Below are positions 40,701 through 49,684 of a stretch of DNA of 51,373 nucleotides, piece after piece. The position numbers and the translations under genes are program-made. Under the pieces are notes generated by a model. It was not told where the DNA came from. It did not search any database and saw only the letters and a program-made list of their open reading frames with translations. The stretch's first letter is position 1; each line of letters starts with the position of its first letter. The stretch lies in the NCBI RefSeq assembly GCF_009823805.1, contig NZ_WUEK01000018.1:1-51373 (forward strand), given 5' to 3'. The DNA comes from Nocardioides flavescens (GTDB taxonomy: Bacteria > Actinomycetota > Actinomycetes > Propionibacteriales > Nocardioidaceae).

Positions 40701-42398
40701 TCAGTCTTGCTCGCGGCGCAGTTTCGACTCGTCGATGGGGAAGCGCAGCTCACGCTGGCGGGCGATCGCGGCGCCGACGAGGCCCTTGAAGAGCGGGTGG
40801 GGCCGGGTCGGGCGCGAGCGGAGCTCGGGATGCGCCTGGGTCGCGACGTAGAAGGGGTGCGTGTCGCGGTCGAGCTCGACGAACTCCACGAGGTCGAGGT
40901 CGGGGTTGAGCCCGGAGAAGACGAGCCCGGCGTCCTCGAGCGTGCCGCGGTAGGCGTTGTTGACCTCGTAGCGGTGGCGGTGGCGCTCCTCGATCTGCTC
41001 GGAGCCGTAGAGCTCGCGCGTGATCGAGCCCGCCTTGAGGGCCGCCGGGTAGAGCCCGAGCCGCATCGTGCCGCCGAGATCGCCCTCGCCCCCGACGATC
41101 TCGACCTGCTCGGCCATGGTCGCGATGACCGGCTCCGGGCTGTCGGGGTCGAACTCGGTGGAGTCGGCCTTCTCGAGGCCGGCGACGTTGCGGGCGTACT
41201 CGATGACCATGCACTGCAGCCCCAGGCACAGCCCGAGCGTCGGGATCCCGTGCGTGCGGGCGTAGGTCAGCGCGCCGATCTTGCCCTCGAGGCCGCGGAC
41301 GCCGAACCCGCCGGGCACGCAGATCCCGTCGACGTCGTGGAGGAGCCGCGCGGCACCCGCAGGCGTCTCGCACTCGTCGGAGGCGATCCAGCGCAGGTGC
41401 ACCTGGGCCTCGTGGCCGAAGCCTCCGGCGCGCAGCGCCTCGGCGACCGAGAGGTAGGCGTCGTGCAGGTCGACGTACTTGCCGACCAGCGCGATCGTGA
41501 CCTCCTCCTTGGGGTGGTGCACCCGGCGCAGCAGGTCGTCCCACAGCGTCCAGTCGACGTCGCGGAACGGCAGCCCGAGGCGGCGTACGACGTAGGCGTC
41601 GAGGCCCTCGCGGTGCAGCACCTTGGGGATGTCGTAGATCGACGGGGCGTCGGCCGCGGTCACGACGGCCTCCTGGTCGACGTCGCACATGAGCGAGATC
41701 TTGCGCTTGATCGACTCCGGCAGCTCACGGTCGGCGCGGCAGACGACGGCGTCGGGCTGGATGCCGACCTGGCGCAGCGCGGCGACCGAGTGCTGGGTCG
41801 GCTTGGTCTTCAGCTCGCCCGAGGGGCCGATGAACGGCACGAGCGAGACGTGGAGGAAGAAGCAGTTGTCGCGCCCGATGTCGTGACGCACCTGGCGGGC
41901 CGCCTCGAGGAACGGCAGCGACTCGATGTCGCCCACGGTGCCACCGACCTCGGTGATGACGACGTCGACCCGCTCGCCGCCCTCGGGCGGCGTGCCCATC
42001 GCGAGGATCCGGTCCTTGATCTCGTTGGTGATGTGCGGGATCACCTGCACGGTGTCACCGAGGTAGTCGCCGCGCCGCTCCTTGGCGATGACCTCGGAGT
42101 AGACCTGACCGGTCGTGACGTTGGCGATCGCGCCGAGGTCGGTGTCGAGGAACCGCTCGTAGTGCCCGATGTCGAGGTCGGTCTCGGTGCCGTCGTTGGT
42201 GACGAACACCTCGCCGTGCTGGAACGGGTTCATCGTCCCGGGATCGACGTTGAGGTAGGGATCGAGCTTCTGCATCGTCACGTTGAGCCCGCGCGAGCGC
42301 AACAGGCGTCCGAGGCTCGAGGCGGTGAGGCCCTTGCCGAGCGAGGAGGCGACGCCTCCGGTCACGAACACGTGCTTGGTCGGCATCGCAGGCTTCAC
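40701..42398 (-). CDS. pyrG: CTP synthase
   Basis: A 565-residue enzyme that aminates UTP to CTP using glutamine. The N-terminal synthetase domain begins KHVFVTGGVASSLGKGLTASSLG (P-loop) and includes DPYLNVDPGTMNPFQHGEV and EVGGTVGDIESLPF. The C-terminal glutaminase domain has the nucleophile Cys in LGLCLGLQCMVIEYARN and the HPE motif in TQAHPELRSRPTRPHPLF. I prefer the GTG at 42398, with AGGA nine bases upstream, over the ATG four codons later. Downstream of mctB by 11 bp, hence probably last gene of the tlyA-nadK-recN-steA-mctB-pyrG run. Confidence 0.97.
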   Translation of the reverse strand: MKPAMPTKHVFVTGGVASSLGKGLTASSLGRLLRSRGLNVTMQKLDPYLNVDPGTMNPFQHGEVFVTNDGTETDLDIGHYERFLDTDLGAIANVTTGQVYSEVIAKERRGDYLGDTVQVIPHITNEIKDRILAMGTPPEGGERVDVVITEVGGTVGDIESLPFLEAARQVRHDIGRDNCFFLHVSLVPFIGPSGELKTKPTQHSVAALRQVGIQPDAVVCRADRELPESIKRKISLMCDVDQEAVVTAADAPSIYDIPKVLHREGLDAYVVRRLGLPFRDVDWTLWDDLLRRVHHPKEEVTIALVGKYVDLHDAYLSVAEALRAGGFGHEAQVHLRWIASDECETPAGAARLLHDVDGICVPGGFGVRGLEGKIGALTYARTHGIPTLGLCLGLQCMVIEYARNVAGLEKADSTEFDPDSPEPVIATMAEQVEIVGGEGDLGGTMRLGLYPAALKAGSITRELYGSEQIEERHRHRYEVNNAYRGTLEDAGLVFSGLNPDLDLVEFVELDRDTHPFYVATQAHPELRSRPTRPHPLFKGLVGAAIARQRELRFPIDESKLRREQD

Positions 42399-42409
42399 GG
42401 GCTCTCATC

Positions 42410-43372
42410 CTATGGGGTCGGGACGGCTCCGTCCTCACCCGACTCACCGAAGGCTCCCGTGACGCCCTCGGTGACGCCGATCATCGCCAGCACGGCGCTG
42501 ACCCGTCCGAGCGCCGACTCGGTCCCGTCGACCGTCGAGACCGCACCCGACGGCCGCCCCGCGCGCACGACGCCGAGCGCCCCCGCGCGGGCCGATGCGG
42601 AGTCCCCGGCGACGACGACGCCCGAGGCCACGGACGCGAGACCGTCGACGAGTCCGGTCAGCACCGGCTCGAGCTCCGCGCGCTCCGCGGACGACTGTTC
42701 CCCGGCCGGCAGCACGACGAGCAGCACGGGTGCGAGGCGGACGTCGCTCGGTGAGGCCAGCAGCCCGGCGGAGCCGAGCGCGTCGCGCACGGTGACCGCG
42801 GCGTCGTCCGCGCGCGTCGAGCGCTGCTGACCCGTCGCCGTCGCCAGCCCGACGAGCTGGCCGGCCCGTTCCCAGGTGCCGGCGGAGGCGTCGAGACGCG
42901 GGTCGGCGAGCTGGGCCGCGAGCAGGCTCGTCGAGGTGTCGGCGTCCTCGGCGGCGGCGGGGTCGAGCAGGTCCGCCCCCAGCGTGTAGGTGCCGGTCAG
43001 TGCGCCTCCGGCGGCCGGCACCTGGGCGGTCAGGGCCTTGACCTCGGTGGGGTCGGCTCCGGGCAGGACCAGCACCGCGGCGGCGTGGCCGCGCAGGCCG
43101 TCGGCGTAGAGCCGCGTCGCACCCGCCGAGGCGAACGCGTCGACGTACGCCGCGTCGACGCCGCCCTCCGAGGCGGACGGCCCCGTCGACTCGGTCGGCT
43201 CGGCCCCCGCGAGCTCGCCGCGGTCGGTGTCACCCGCACCGGGAGCACCACCGAGCGGCCCGGCCCCGAGCACGATGCCGGTCGCCAGCGCCAGGAAGAC
43301 CGCGATGAGAGCGGCGACGTGCTGGTGCAGGCTCAGCACCTGCCCGCCGACCGCGCCCGGTCGCCGGCTCAC
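42410..43372 (-). CDS. MctB/SteB-like membrane-anchored protein (Rv1698 family)
   Basis: A 320-residue protein with one N-terminal membrane helix (VLSLHQHVAALIAVFLALATGIVLGAGPL) and a long extracytoplasmic Ala/Gly-rich domain. In M. tuberculosis the homologue was named MctB for a role in copper export; in Corynebacterium the same gene pair is SteA-SteB, linked to the division septum and envelope integrity. The coupling to steA (GTGA) fits the second view. A GTG start is used. The name is left open because both functional proposals exist. Confidence 0.85.
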   Translation of the reverse strand: MSRRPGAVGGQVLSLHQHVAALIAVFLALATGIVLGAGPLGGAPGAGDTDRGELAGAEPTESTGPSASEGGVDAAYVDAFASAGATRLYADGLRGHAAAVLVLPGADPTEVKALTAQVPAAGGALTGTYTLGADLLDPAAAEDADTSTSLLAAQLADPRLDASAGTWERAGQLVGLATATGQQRSTRADDAAVTVRDALGSAGLLASPSDVRLAPVLLVVLPAGEQSSAERAELEPVLTGLVDGLASVASGVVVAGDSASARAGALGVVRAGRPSGAVSTVDGTESALGRVSAVLAMIGVTEGVTGAFGESGEDGAVPTP

Positions 43373-44547
43373 AGCAGTCCCCCGAGCGTCGTGCCGAGGT
43401 CGTCGAACCAGCTCCGTCCCACCTCGGTGACCGACAGAGCGGCGAGCAGTGCTGTGAACCCCGCCAGCACGAGCAGCACCAGCTGCAGCGTGTTGCGTCG
43501 GCTCGAGTGCAGCGTGCGCACCGTCTCGGCGTCGACGAGGTGGGAGCCGATCTCGAGACGGGTCAGGAACGACGCCTCCGAGCGGCGGTCCGCCTCCGGG
43601 TCGTCCTGGGCCCGGCTGCGCAGACCGACCCCGACCAGCAGTGACGCGCCCTCACGGTGGGCCAGCAGGAGCGCCACGTCGTCGGCGGCGGCGGGGGTGA
43701 TCACCACGTGCGGGTCGTCGGCGCCGGCCCGGCGCAGGGCCTCACGCTCCGGCGAGGGACCGTCGCCGTTCTCGAGCAGGACCACGTCGCCCACCACCGC
43801 CAGGATGTCGGCGGAGGGCACGGACCCCGGGTCACCACCCGTCACGACGACGACGTCGGGCACCCAGCCCTCCGCGACCAGCGCATCGCACGCGCCGCCG
43901 GCGCAGACGAGCACCGGTCCACGCTCACGGACGAAGGGGCGCAGCACCCGCAGGTCGTCCTGCTCCGCCGGGCCCACGCGAGCGACGACGACGGCCGGAC
44001 GGCGGCGCACCTCGGTGCGCAGCGACGGCAGTCCCACCGTGCCCAGCGCGACCTCGTCGCGACTGAGGCCGGCATCCTCCACGCTGCGCACGACCATGTC
44101 GTCCAGCTCGGCCACCAGGTCGCTGCGCTGGGCCTCCAGCTCGGACCGCACCAGCGCGAGGTCGGCGACCCTCCCGCGCGCCAGGACCCGGTTCCCGTCG
44201 TCCTCGTGGCCGTCGGCGGCGCGCAGCTCACCGCCTACGACCCGCACCCGCTGTCCGTCCTCGACCGCGTCGACGAGCTCTGGACCGGCGTGGTCGACGA
44301 GGACCAGGCCGGCCTCCGCCAGCACCTCAGGGCCGGAGGCCGTGGCGATCCCGACGAACGGCGCCCCGCTCACCACCGCCGCGGCGCCGGTGGCCACGAC
44401 GGCTGCGGCGACCTCGCGGTCGACGTCGGCGTGGGCGACCACCGCGACGTCGCCGGGCTTCAGGCGCGCCACGAGGTCGACGAGCACCCCCGTGCGCGCG
44501 GTCCCGGTGACGTCGGACGTGGTCCGGGGCATCGGTGTCGCGTCCAT
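43369..44547 (-). CDS. steA: SteA-like putative cytokinetic-ring protein (Rv1697 family)
   Basis: A 392-residue protein. A soluble region holds DVAVVAHADVDREVAAAVVATGAAAVV, GLVLVDHAG and VVVVTGGDPGSVPSADILAVVGDVVLLENGDGP, which resembles thiamine-pyrophosphokinase-like folds as described for SteA. Near the C-terminus one membrane helix (TLQLVLLVLAGFTALLAALSV) anchors it with the bulk in the cytoplasm. The ATG at 44547 is chosen because GGGAGG lies upstream; the ATG at 44604 has no ribosome site. It is coupled to the MctB/SteB-like gene and separated from recN by 240 bp holding a satellite repeat. Confidence 0.85.
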   Translation of the reverse strand: MDATPMPRTTSDVTGTARTGVLVDLVARLKPGDVAVVAHADVDREVAAAVVATGAAAVVSGAPFVGIATASGPEVLAEAGLVLVDHAGPELVDAVEDGQRVRVVGGELRAADGHEDDGNRVLARGRVADLALVRSELEAQRSDLVAELDDMVVRSVEDAGLSRDEVALGTVGLPSLRTEVRRRPAVVVARVGPAEQDDLRVLRPFVRERGPVLVCAGGACDALVAEGWVPDVVVVTGGDPGSVPSADILAVVGDVVLLENGDGPSPEREALRRAGADDPHVVITPAAADDVALLLAHREGASLLVGVGLRSRAQDDPEADRRSEASFLTRLEIGSHLVDAETVRTLHSSRRNTLQLVLLVLAGFTALLAALSVTEVGRSWFDDLGTTLGGLL

Positions 44548-44650
44548 CTCGTGGCCATCCTCCCATCCCGGGTCGCCCCCGACACGCAGCGAGTCCATCG
44601 CCACACGCGGCGTCAGGAGAGGCCGGTCGGCCCAGACGGGCGTCGGGTCA

Positions 44651-44796
44651 GCCCGGATCAGCCCAGGTCAGCCCAGGTCAGCCCAGGTCAGCCCAGGTCA
44701 GCCCAGGTCAGCCCAGGTCAGCCCAGGTCAGCCCAGGTCAGCCCAGGTCAGCCCAGGTCAGCCCAGGTCAGCCCAGGTCAGCCCAGGTCAGCCCAG
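44651..44796. repeat. 10-bp satellite, 13 identical copies, abutting the recN stop codon
   Basis: GCCCAGGTCA is repeated exactly 13 times from 44661 to 44790, after one variant (GCCCGGATCA at 44651-44660) and before a six-base partial. On the transcribed minus strand it reads TGACCTGGGC, and the first TGA is the recN stop. Because 10 is not a multiple of 3, TGA falls in all three frames every 30 bp. Identity of all copies points to recent slippage or gene conversion. Confidence 0.97.
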
Positions 44797-46548
44797 GGCG
44801 CGGGCGGGCGCCGCCACCTCGAGCAGCTCGCGGGCGTGGGCGAGTGCGGTGTCGGAGTCGCTGAGCCCCGCGAGCATCCGCGACAGCTCCCGCTCGCGGG
44901 CGCCGTCGTCGAGCAGGGTGAGGCCCGAGCTGGTGACCGAGCCGTCGCTCGCCTTCTCGACCAGCACGTGCCGGTCGGCGTACGCCGCGACCTGGGGCAG
45001 GTGCGTCACCACGAGCACCTGGGCGGAGCGCGCGAGCTCGGCGAGCCGGCGTCCGATCTCGACCGCCGCAGCCCCGCCGACCCCGGCGTCGACCTCGTCG
45101 AAGACGAAGGTCGGCACCGGGCTGGTCCCGGCCAGCGCGACCTCGAGCGCGAGCATCACCCGGGAGAGCTCGCCGCCCGAGGCGCCCTTGTGCAGTGGAC
45201 GGGACCCCGAGCCGGTGTTGGCGGCCAGCAGGAACTCGACCTCGTCCACCCCGCTCGCCGTGTGGGCCAGCCACCGGTCCCCCACACGGAGCGGGTCTCC
45301 GGCGACGGGCTGGTCACTGCCGGGAGCAGCTGCCTCCTGCTGGCCCACCGTGATCTCGACGCGCGCGTGCGGCATGGCGAGCAGGGAGAGCTCGTCGGTG
45401 ACGACGGCCGAGAGCCGGACCGCGGCCTCGGCGCGGGCGCGCGAGAGCGTCTGGGCCACCTCGCCCAGCTCTGCGCGCAGCGCCCGCTGCTGCTCGCGCA
45501 GCGTCTCGATCCGCTCGTCGGTGCCGTCGAGGTCCAGGAGGCGAGCAGCCGAGGTCTCGGCCCAGCCGAGCACGTCCTCGACGGTCTCGCCGTACTTGCG
45601 CGTCAGCGCCGTGAGCGCCGCGCGCCGCTCCGAGACCGCGGCCAGGCGGGTCGGGTCGGCGTCGACCGAGGCGGCGTAGGACGCCACGTCCGCGGCCAGG
45701 TCGCTCAGCAGGTAGCTGAGCTCGGCGAGCCGGTCGGCGAGCGCCGCCGCCTCCGGGTCGTGCTCGCGCACGCCCTCGAGGACGGTGCGCGCCGCGGAGA
45801 CGGCGCCGAGGGCGTCCGGGTCGCCAGCCTCGCTGCTCAACGCCTCGCGTGCCTGCTCAGCGGCCGTGCGCAGCGAGTCGGCGTAGCCCAGGCGCGCCTC
45901 GTCCGCCGCGAGCTCGGCGTCCTCGCCGGGTCGGGGGTCGACGGCCTCCACCTCGCCCAGGCCGAAACGCAGCAGGTCCGCCTCGCGGGCGCGCTCGCGA
46001 GCGGTGGCGACGACCTCGGCCAGCTCGCGCTCGGTGTCGGCGAGCCGCGTGTGCAGCGCGGAGTACGCCGCGGCGAGGGCGAGCACCGGCTCGCCCCCGA
46101 ACCGGTCCAGCGCGTCGCGCTGGGCCCGTGGACGCAGGAGCCGGTGCTGGTCGGACTGGCCGTGCACGGCGACCAGCGGCTCGGCCACCTCGGTCAGCCG
46201 GGAGACCGGGACGGTCGCACCGCCCACCCACGCGCGTGAGCGTCCCTCGCTCGCGACGTTGCGGGCCAGGACGACCTGCCCGTCCTCGACCTCACCGCCG
46301 GCCTCGTCGACCGCTCGGCGGAACGCGTCGAGGCCGGCCGCGTCCACGACGCCCTCGACCCGGGCGGCGGCGGCGCCGCGGCGGACCATGCCGCTGTCCG
46401 CGCGGCCGCCGAGGAGCAGACCGAGGGCGGTCACGACCATCGTCTTGCCCGCCCCGGTCTCACCCGTGATGACGGTGAGGCCCGCGCCGAGGTGCAGCGT
46501 CGAGGAGTCGATGACCCCGAGCTGGGCGATCCGGATCTCCTGCAGCAT
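44788..46548 (-). CDS. recN: DNA repair ATPase RecN
   Basis: A 586-residue SMC-like protein that acts early in double-strand-break repair. Walker A GETGAGKT at residues 29-36; long helical central part with ELAEVVATARERAREADLL and later IETLREQQRALRAELGEV (coiled coil); the C-terminal lobe has the signature GASGGELSRVMLALEVAL and Walker B TFVFDEVDAGVGGAAAVEIG. The ATG overlaps the nadK stop by one base (TGATG). Its stop codon is the first TGA of the 10-bp satellite, and the C-terminus (ARALG) is encoded by the partial repeat unit. Confidence 0.97.
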   Translation of the reverse strand: MLQEIRIAQLGVIDSSTLHLGAGLTVITGETGAGKTMVVTALGLLLGGRADSGMVRRGAAAARVEGVVDAAGLDAFRRAVDEAGGEVEDGQVVLARNVASEGRSRAWVGGATVPVSRLTEVAEPLVAVHGQSDQHRLLRPRAQRDALDRFGGEPVLALAAAYSALHTRLADTERELAEVVATARERAREADLLRFGLGEVEAVDPRPGEDAELAADEARLGYADSLRTAAEQAREALSSEAGDPDALGAVSAARTVLEGVREHDPEAAALADRLAELSYLLSDLAADVASYAASVDADPTRLAAVSERRAALTALTRKYGETVEDVLGWAETSAARLLDLDGTDERIETLREQQRALRAELGEVAQTLSRARAEAAVRLSAVVTDELSLLAMPHARVEITVGQQEAAAPGSDQPVAGDPLRVGDRWLAHTASGVDEVEFLLAANTGSGSRPLHKGASGGELSRVMLALEVALAGTSPVPTFVFDEVDAGVGGAAAVEIGRRLAELARSAQVLVVTHLPQVAAYADRHVLVEKASDGSVTSSGLTLLDDGARERELSRMLAGLSDSDTALAHARELLEVAAPARALG

Positions 46549-47540
46549 CAGAGGCTGCCCTCCTCACGTCGTTGGCGCCGCTCCGCCGACCCGCGCCACC
46601 CCTCGACGGGCAGGTCGAACTTCGCGACGAGCCGGTCGGTGAACGGCGAGTCGTGCAGCCGGGCGAGCTGCACCTTGCGGTCCGCGCGCCTCACCTCGAT
46701 GCGGGCTCCGGGCGGGAGGTCGACCGCGCGACGACCGTCGCACCACAGCACCCCGGCGCCGTCGGTGCGGGCGATCACCTCGACCGCCACTGCGGAGTCG
46801 GGCGCGACGACAAGCGGACGGGCGAAGAGCGCGTGAGCGCTGATCGGCACGATGACCAGCGCCTCGACCCGCGGCCACACCACCGGGCCGCCGGCGCTGA
46901 AGTTGTAGGCCGTCGAGCCCGTCGGGGTCGCCAGCACGACACCGTCGCAGCCCCAGCGGGAGAGCGGCCGGTTGTCGATCTCCAGGACGACCTCGATCAT
47001 CCGCTCCCGCGCGGCCTTCTCGACGCTCGCCTCGTTGAGCGCGAAGGTCTGGGTCACCAGCTCGCCGTCGCGGTAGGCCCGGACCTCCAGGGCCAGGCGG
47101 TCCTCGGGGGTCCAGGCCCGCGTGACGATCGCCTCGATGACCGCGTCGACGTCCTCGACCTCGGCCTCGGCGAGGAAGCCGACGTGACCCAGGTTGATCC
47201 CGAGCACGGGGGTGCCGCTGCCCCAGGTGATCTCGGCCGCCCGCAGGATCGACCCGTCACCGCCGACGACGACGGCGAGCTCGCAGGCCTCGGCCGCGCC
47301 CTCCTCGTCGTCGGCGATCTCGATCGGGTAGTCCGCGGTCGCGGGGTCGAGCCCCAGGTCGGCGGCCTCGTCGGCGAGCAGGCGGACGACGATGCCGGCC
47401 GCCGTCAGCGCCCGGCAGAAGCTCAGCGTGACGTCGCGTGCTGCGTCGCGACCGGTGTGGCTGAGCACCAGCACCCGCCGGACCTCCGCGGTCGCGGGCG
47501 CAGGGGCGGACCCGGGTGCGAGCTGCTGCTGGTCGGTCAC
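46548..47540 (-). CDS. nadK: NAD kinase
   Basis: A 330-residue enzyme making NADP from NAD. The GGDGS motif is at residues 93-97 (VVGGDGSILRAAE), then GINLGHVGFLAE, LNEASVEK and the donor-binding DGVVLATPTGSTAYNFSAGGPVV. The GTG at 47540 follows GAGG eight bases upstream. It is 36 bp after tlyA and is coupled to recN, an order shared with M. tuberculosis (tlyA-ppnK-recN). Confidence 0.97.
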   Translation of the reverse strand: MTDQQQLAPGSAPAPATAEVRRVLVLSHTGRDAARDVTLSFCRALTAAGIVVRLLADEAADLGLDPATADYPIEIADDEEGAAEACELAVVVGGDGSILRAAEITWGSGTPVLGINLGHVGFLAEAEVEDVDAVIEAIVTRAWTPEDRLALEVRAYRDGELVTQTFALNEASVEKAARERMIEVVLEIDNRPLSRWGCDGVVLATPTGSTAYNFSAGGPVVWPRVEALVIVPISAHALFARPLVVAPDSAVAVEVIARTDGAGVLWCDGRRAVDLPPGARIEVRRADRKVQLARLHDSPFTDRLVAKFDLPVEGWRGSAERRQRREEGSL

Positions 47541-47576
47541 TGACTCAGCCTCTCAGACGCCACCCCCAGCGCCCGG

Positions 47577-48389
47577 TCAGCCCCGCTCGTCCCTGTGGAC
47601 GACCTCGCTGATGTCGTCGGCTCCGATCTCGGCGTCGCCCCGGCGCAGCCAGACGAAGAACTCGACGTTGCCCGACGGACCCGGCAGCGGGCTCCGGGCG
47701 ACCGCCCGCGCACCCCAGCCGAGGGCCGCCGCGCGATCGGCGACGGCCACCACCGCCTCGGCGCGCAGTCCCGGGTCGCGCACGACCCCGCCCTTGCCGA
47801 CGCGGTCCTTCCCGACCTCGAACTGCGGCTTGACCATCAGCGCCAGGTCCCCGTCGAGCGCGGTGACCGAGACCAGCGGCTCCAGGACGAGCGCGAGCGA
47901 GATGAAGGAGAGGTCTCCCACGACGACGTCGACAGGCTCTCCGACGAGGTCGAGGTCGAGCTCGCGCACGTTGGTGCGGTCGTGCACCACGACCCGCTCG
48001 TCCGAGCGCAGCGACCAGGCCAGCTGGCCGTAGCCGACGTCGACCGCGACCACCTGACGAGCCCCGGCCCGCAGCAGCACGTCGGTGAAGCCCCCCGTCG
48101 AGGCCCCGGCGTCGAGGCAGCGACGTCCGGCGACGCTGAGCCCCAGGGGCTCGAACGCCGCGAGCGCACCGGCGAGCTTGTGCCCGCCACGCGAGACGTA
48201 GTCGGGGCGGTCCGGGTCGTCCGCGACCAGGATCGCGAGATCGGTCGTCACGCCCGTCGCGGCCTTGGTGGCCGTCGCACCCGAGACGCTGACCCGCCCG
48301 GCGGCGACGAGCTCGGCGGCGTGCTCACGGGAGCGGGCCAGGCCGCGACGCACGAGCTCGGCGTCGAGCCGGAGCCGACGTGGTGGCAC
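47577..48389 (-). CDS. tlyA: TlyA-family 16S/23S rRNA (cytidine-2'-O) methyltransferase
   Basis: A 270-residue enzyme. The S4 domain occupies the first 60 residues (RLDAELVRRGLARSREHAAELVAAG), joined to an FtsJ/RrmJ-like methyltransferase with the SAM motif CLDAGASTGGFTDVLLRAGA, AVDVGYGQLAW, and VVGDLSFISL. In mycobacteria TlyA methylates C1409 of 16S and C1920 of 23S rRNA and sets capreomycin sensitivity. The GTG at 48389 follows AGGGG. Ten bp separate it from the small upstream gene. Confidence 0.94.
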   Translation of the reverse strand: MPPRRLRLDAELVRRGLARSREHAAELVAAGRVSVSGATATKAATGVTTDLAILVADDPDRPDYVSRGGHKLAGALAAFEPLGLSVAGRRCLDAGASTGGFTDVLLRAGARQVVAVDVGYGQLAWSLRSDERVVVHDRTNVRELDLDLVGEPVDVVVGDLSFISLALVLEPLVSVTALDGDLALMVKPQFEVGKDRVGKGGVVRDPGLRAEAVVAVADRAAALGWGARAVARSPLPGPSGNVEFFVWLRRGDAEIGADDISEVVHRDERG

Positions 48390-48399
48390 CGTGCGGCCC

Positions 48400-48597
48400 C
48401 TACCGGCTCTCGCCCGGGTCGTCGAGCGCGCGCCGCAGCTCGCCGTGGGCCAGCTCGAAGACGCCGACGTGCTCCTCGAGCGGGCGCTGCTCGAGCTCCT
48501 CGACCGCACGGATGACCTCGTCGACGGACTCCACACCCGTGCGCACGGGCTCGCCTGCAGCGCCGCCGTCGGCCTCCGGCCCGGGGGTGGTCGTCAT
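48400..48597 (-). CDS. Conserved small protein between HAD phosphatase and tlyA
   Basis: A 65-residue acidic protein. The C-terminal half SVDEVIRAVEELEQRPLEEHVGVFELAHGELRRAL is probably a single helical hairpin. Relatives of the same size occupy the same place in actinobacterial genomes (between the Rv1692 and tlyA homologues), which supports it as a real gene. Short gaps of 9 and 10 bp make it part of the operon. Function unknown. Confidence 0.8.
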   Translation of the reverse strand: MTTTPGPEADGGAAGEPVRTGVESVDEVIRAVEELEQRPLEEHVGVFELAHGELRRALDDPGESR

Positions 48598-48606
48598 GCC
48601 CGCACG

Positions 48607-49620
48607 CTACCGCGGCGGCTCGAGCCCGTCGGTCGTGACCGGGTCGCCGGTCTCGTCGAGGTGCGCCCATGCTGCGGTGGCCACCGCCCGCCACCAGTCG
48701 TCGGCCTCGCCGCCGCCTTCGACCGTCAGTCGCCCCTCGCCGCGGGTGACGGCCCAGCCGCCGAGCCGCACCGAGTCCCCGTCCGGCTCGGGCGCCTCGT
48801 GCGGGGTCGCGAGCCCGCCGAGATCGCGGGCGAGGTACGTCGGGCGCTCGTCGGGGCGGGCGGCGACCAGCTCGGCCAGCCCGGTGACACCGGTGAGCAC
48901 CAGCAGCGCGTCGACCCCGGCCGTGCGGGCGCCCTCGATGTCGGTGTCGAGCCGGTCGCCGACCATCAGCGGGCGCTGGCCGCCGACGCGCCGGACGGTC
49001 TCGTCCAGCAGCGGACGTGCGGGCTTGCCGGCGACGTCCGGCTCGACCCCGCTGAACCGGCTCACCGTGTCGACGAGGACGCCGTGGCCGGGCGCGGTGC
49101 CGTAGCCCGTGGGGATGCTCATGTCGGTGTTGCTCGCCACCCACCACAGCCCGTCACGGACCCGCACGGCGGCGCGCATGATGTCGCGCCACAGCACGTC
49201 GGGCCCGTAGCCCGTCACGAGGGCGGCAGCGCCCTCGTCCTCGACGTCCGTGACCGCGAGGCCGGCCTCGCGCACCGCCTCGAGCAGCCCCTCGGCACCC
49301 AGCACCGCGACGCGCGCGCCCTCTCCGAGCCGTTCGACCAGGACCTGCGCCGCCGCCTGGGCTGAGGTGACCACGTCGCTCTCGCCGGCGCCCACCCCGA
49401 GCTCGGTGAGGTGCGCGGCAACGGCCGAGGGCGGGCGCGAGGCGTTGTTGGTGATGAACGCGATCCGCATCCCGGCCTCCCGTGCGGCCGAGACGTGGTC
49501 GGGCGCGCCCGGCACCGCGTCGGGGCCGACGTAGACGACCCCGTCGAGATCGAGCATGGCCAGGTCGTAGGCCTCCTGCAGGGGAGCGTCGCAGCCGGCC
49601 AAGCCGGGTCGGTCGGGCAT
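48607..49620 (-). CDS. HAD-superfamily phosphatase, glycerol-3-phosphate phosphatase-like (Rv1692 type)
   Basis: A 337-residue hydrolase. Motif I MLDLDGVVYVG gives nucleophile Asp24 and Asp26; motif II ITNNASRPP; cap region; motif III/IV AGKPARPLLD and LMVGDRLDTDIEGARTAG. This is the NagD-like (type IIA cap) subgroup. A small domain of about 60 residues follows the HAD core, as in the M. tuberculosis homologue, described as a glycerol-3-phosphate phosphatase in lipid recycling. ATG at 49620 follows AGGAGG. It heads the tlyA-nadK-recN operon. Confidence 0.9.
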   Translation of the reverse strand: MPDRPGLAGCDAPLQEAYDLAMLDLDGVVYVGPDAVPGAPDHVSAAREAGMRIAFITNNASRPPSAVAAHLTELGVGAGESDVVTSAQAAAQVLVERLGEGARVAVLGAEGLLEAVREAGLAVTDVEDEGAAALVTGYGPDVLWRDIMRAAVRVRDGLWWVASNTDMSIPTGYGTAPGHGVLVDTVSRFSGVEPDVAGKPARPLLDETVRRVGGQRPLMVGDRLDTDIEGARTAGVDALLVLTGVTGLAELVAARPDERPTYLARDLGGLATPHEAPEPDGDSVRLGGWAVTRGEGRLTVEGGGEADDWWRAVATAAWAHLDETGDPVTTDGLEPPR

Positions 49621-49672
49621 GGCAGTCCTCCTGCGCGGGTGGTGGTCGAAGGCGGCGCATCGGTCTCGCACT

Positions 49673-49678
49673 TAGCAT
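49673..49678 (+). promoter_or_regulatory. -10 element suggesting a leaderless DUF1015 transcript
   Basis: TAGCAT ends six bases before the ATG at 49685, the same layout as before pepN. No Shine-Dalgarno sequence lies between. Confidence 0.5.
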
Positions 49679-49684
49679 GGTCGG

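Noticed and set aside
44548..44604. steA start at 44604
   Set aside because: No ribosome site precedes it; GGGAGG precedes the ATG at 44547.
44535..44864. Plus-strand frame encoding PRSAQVSPGQ repeats
   Set aside because: It is the translation of the 10-bp satellite, antisense to steA and recN, with no ribosome site.
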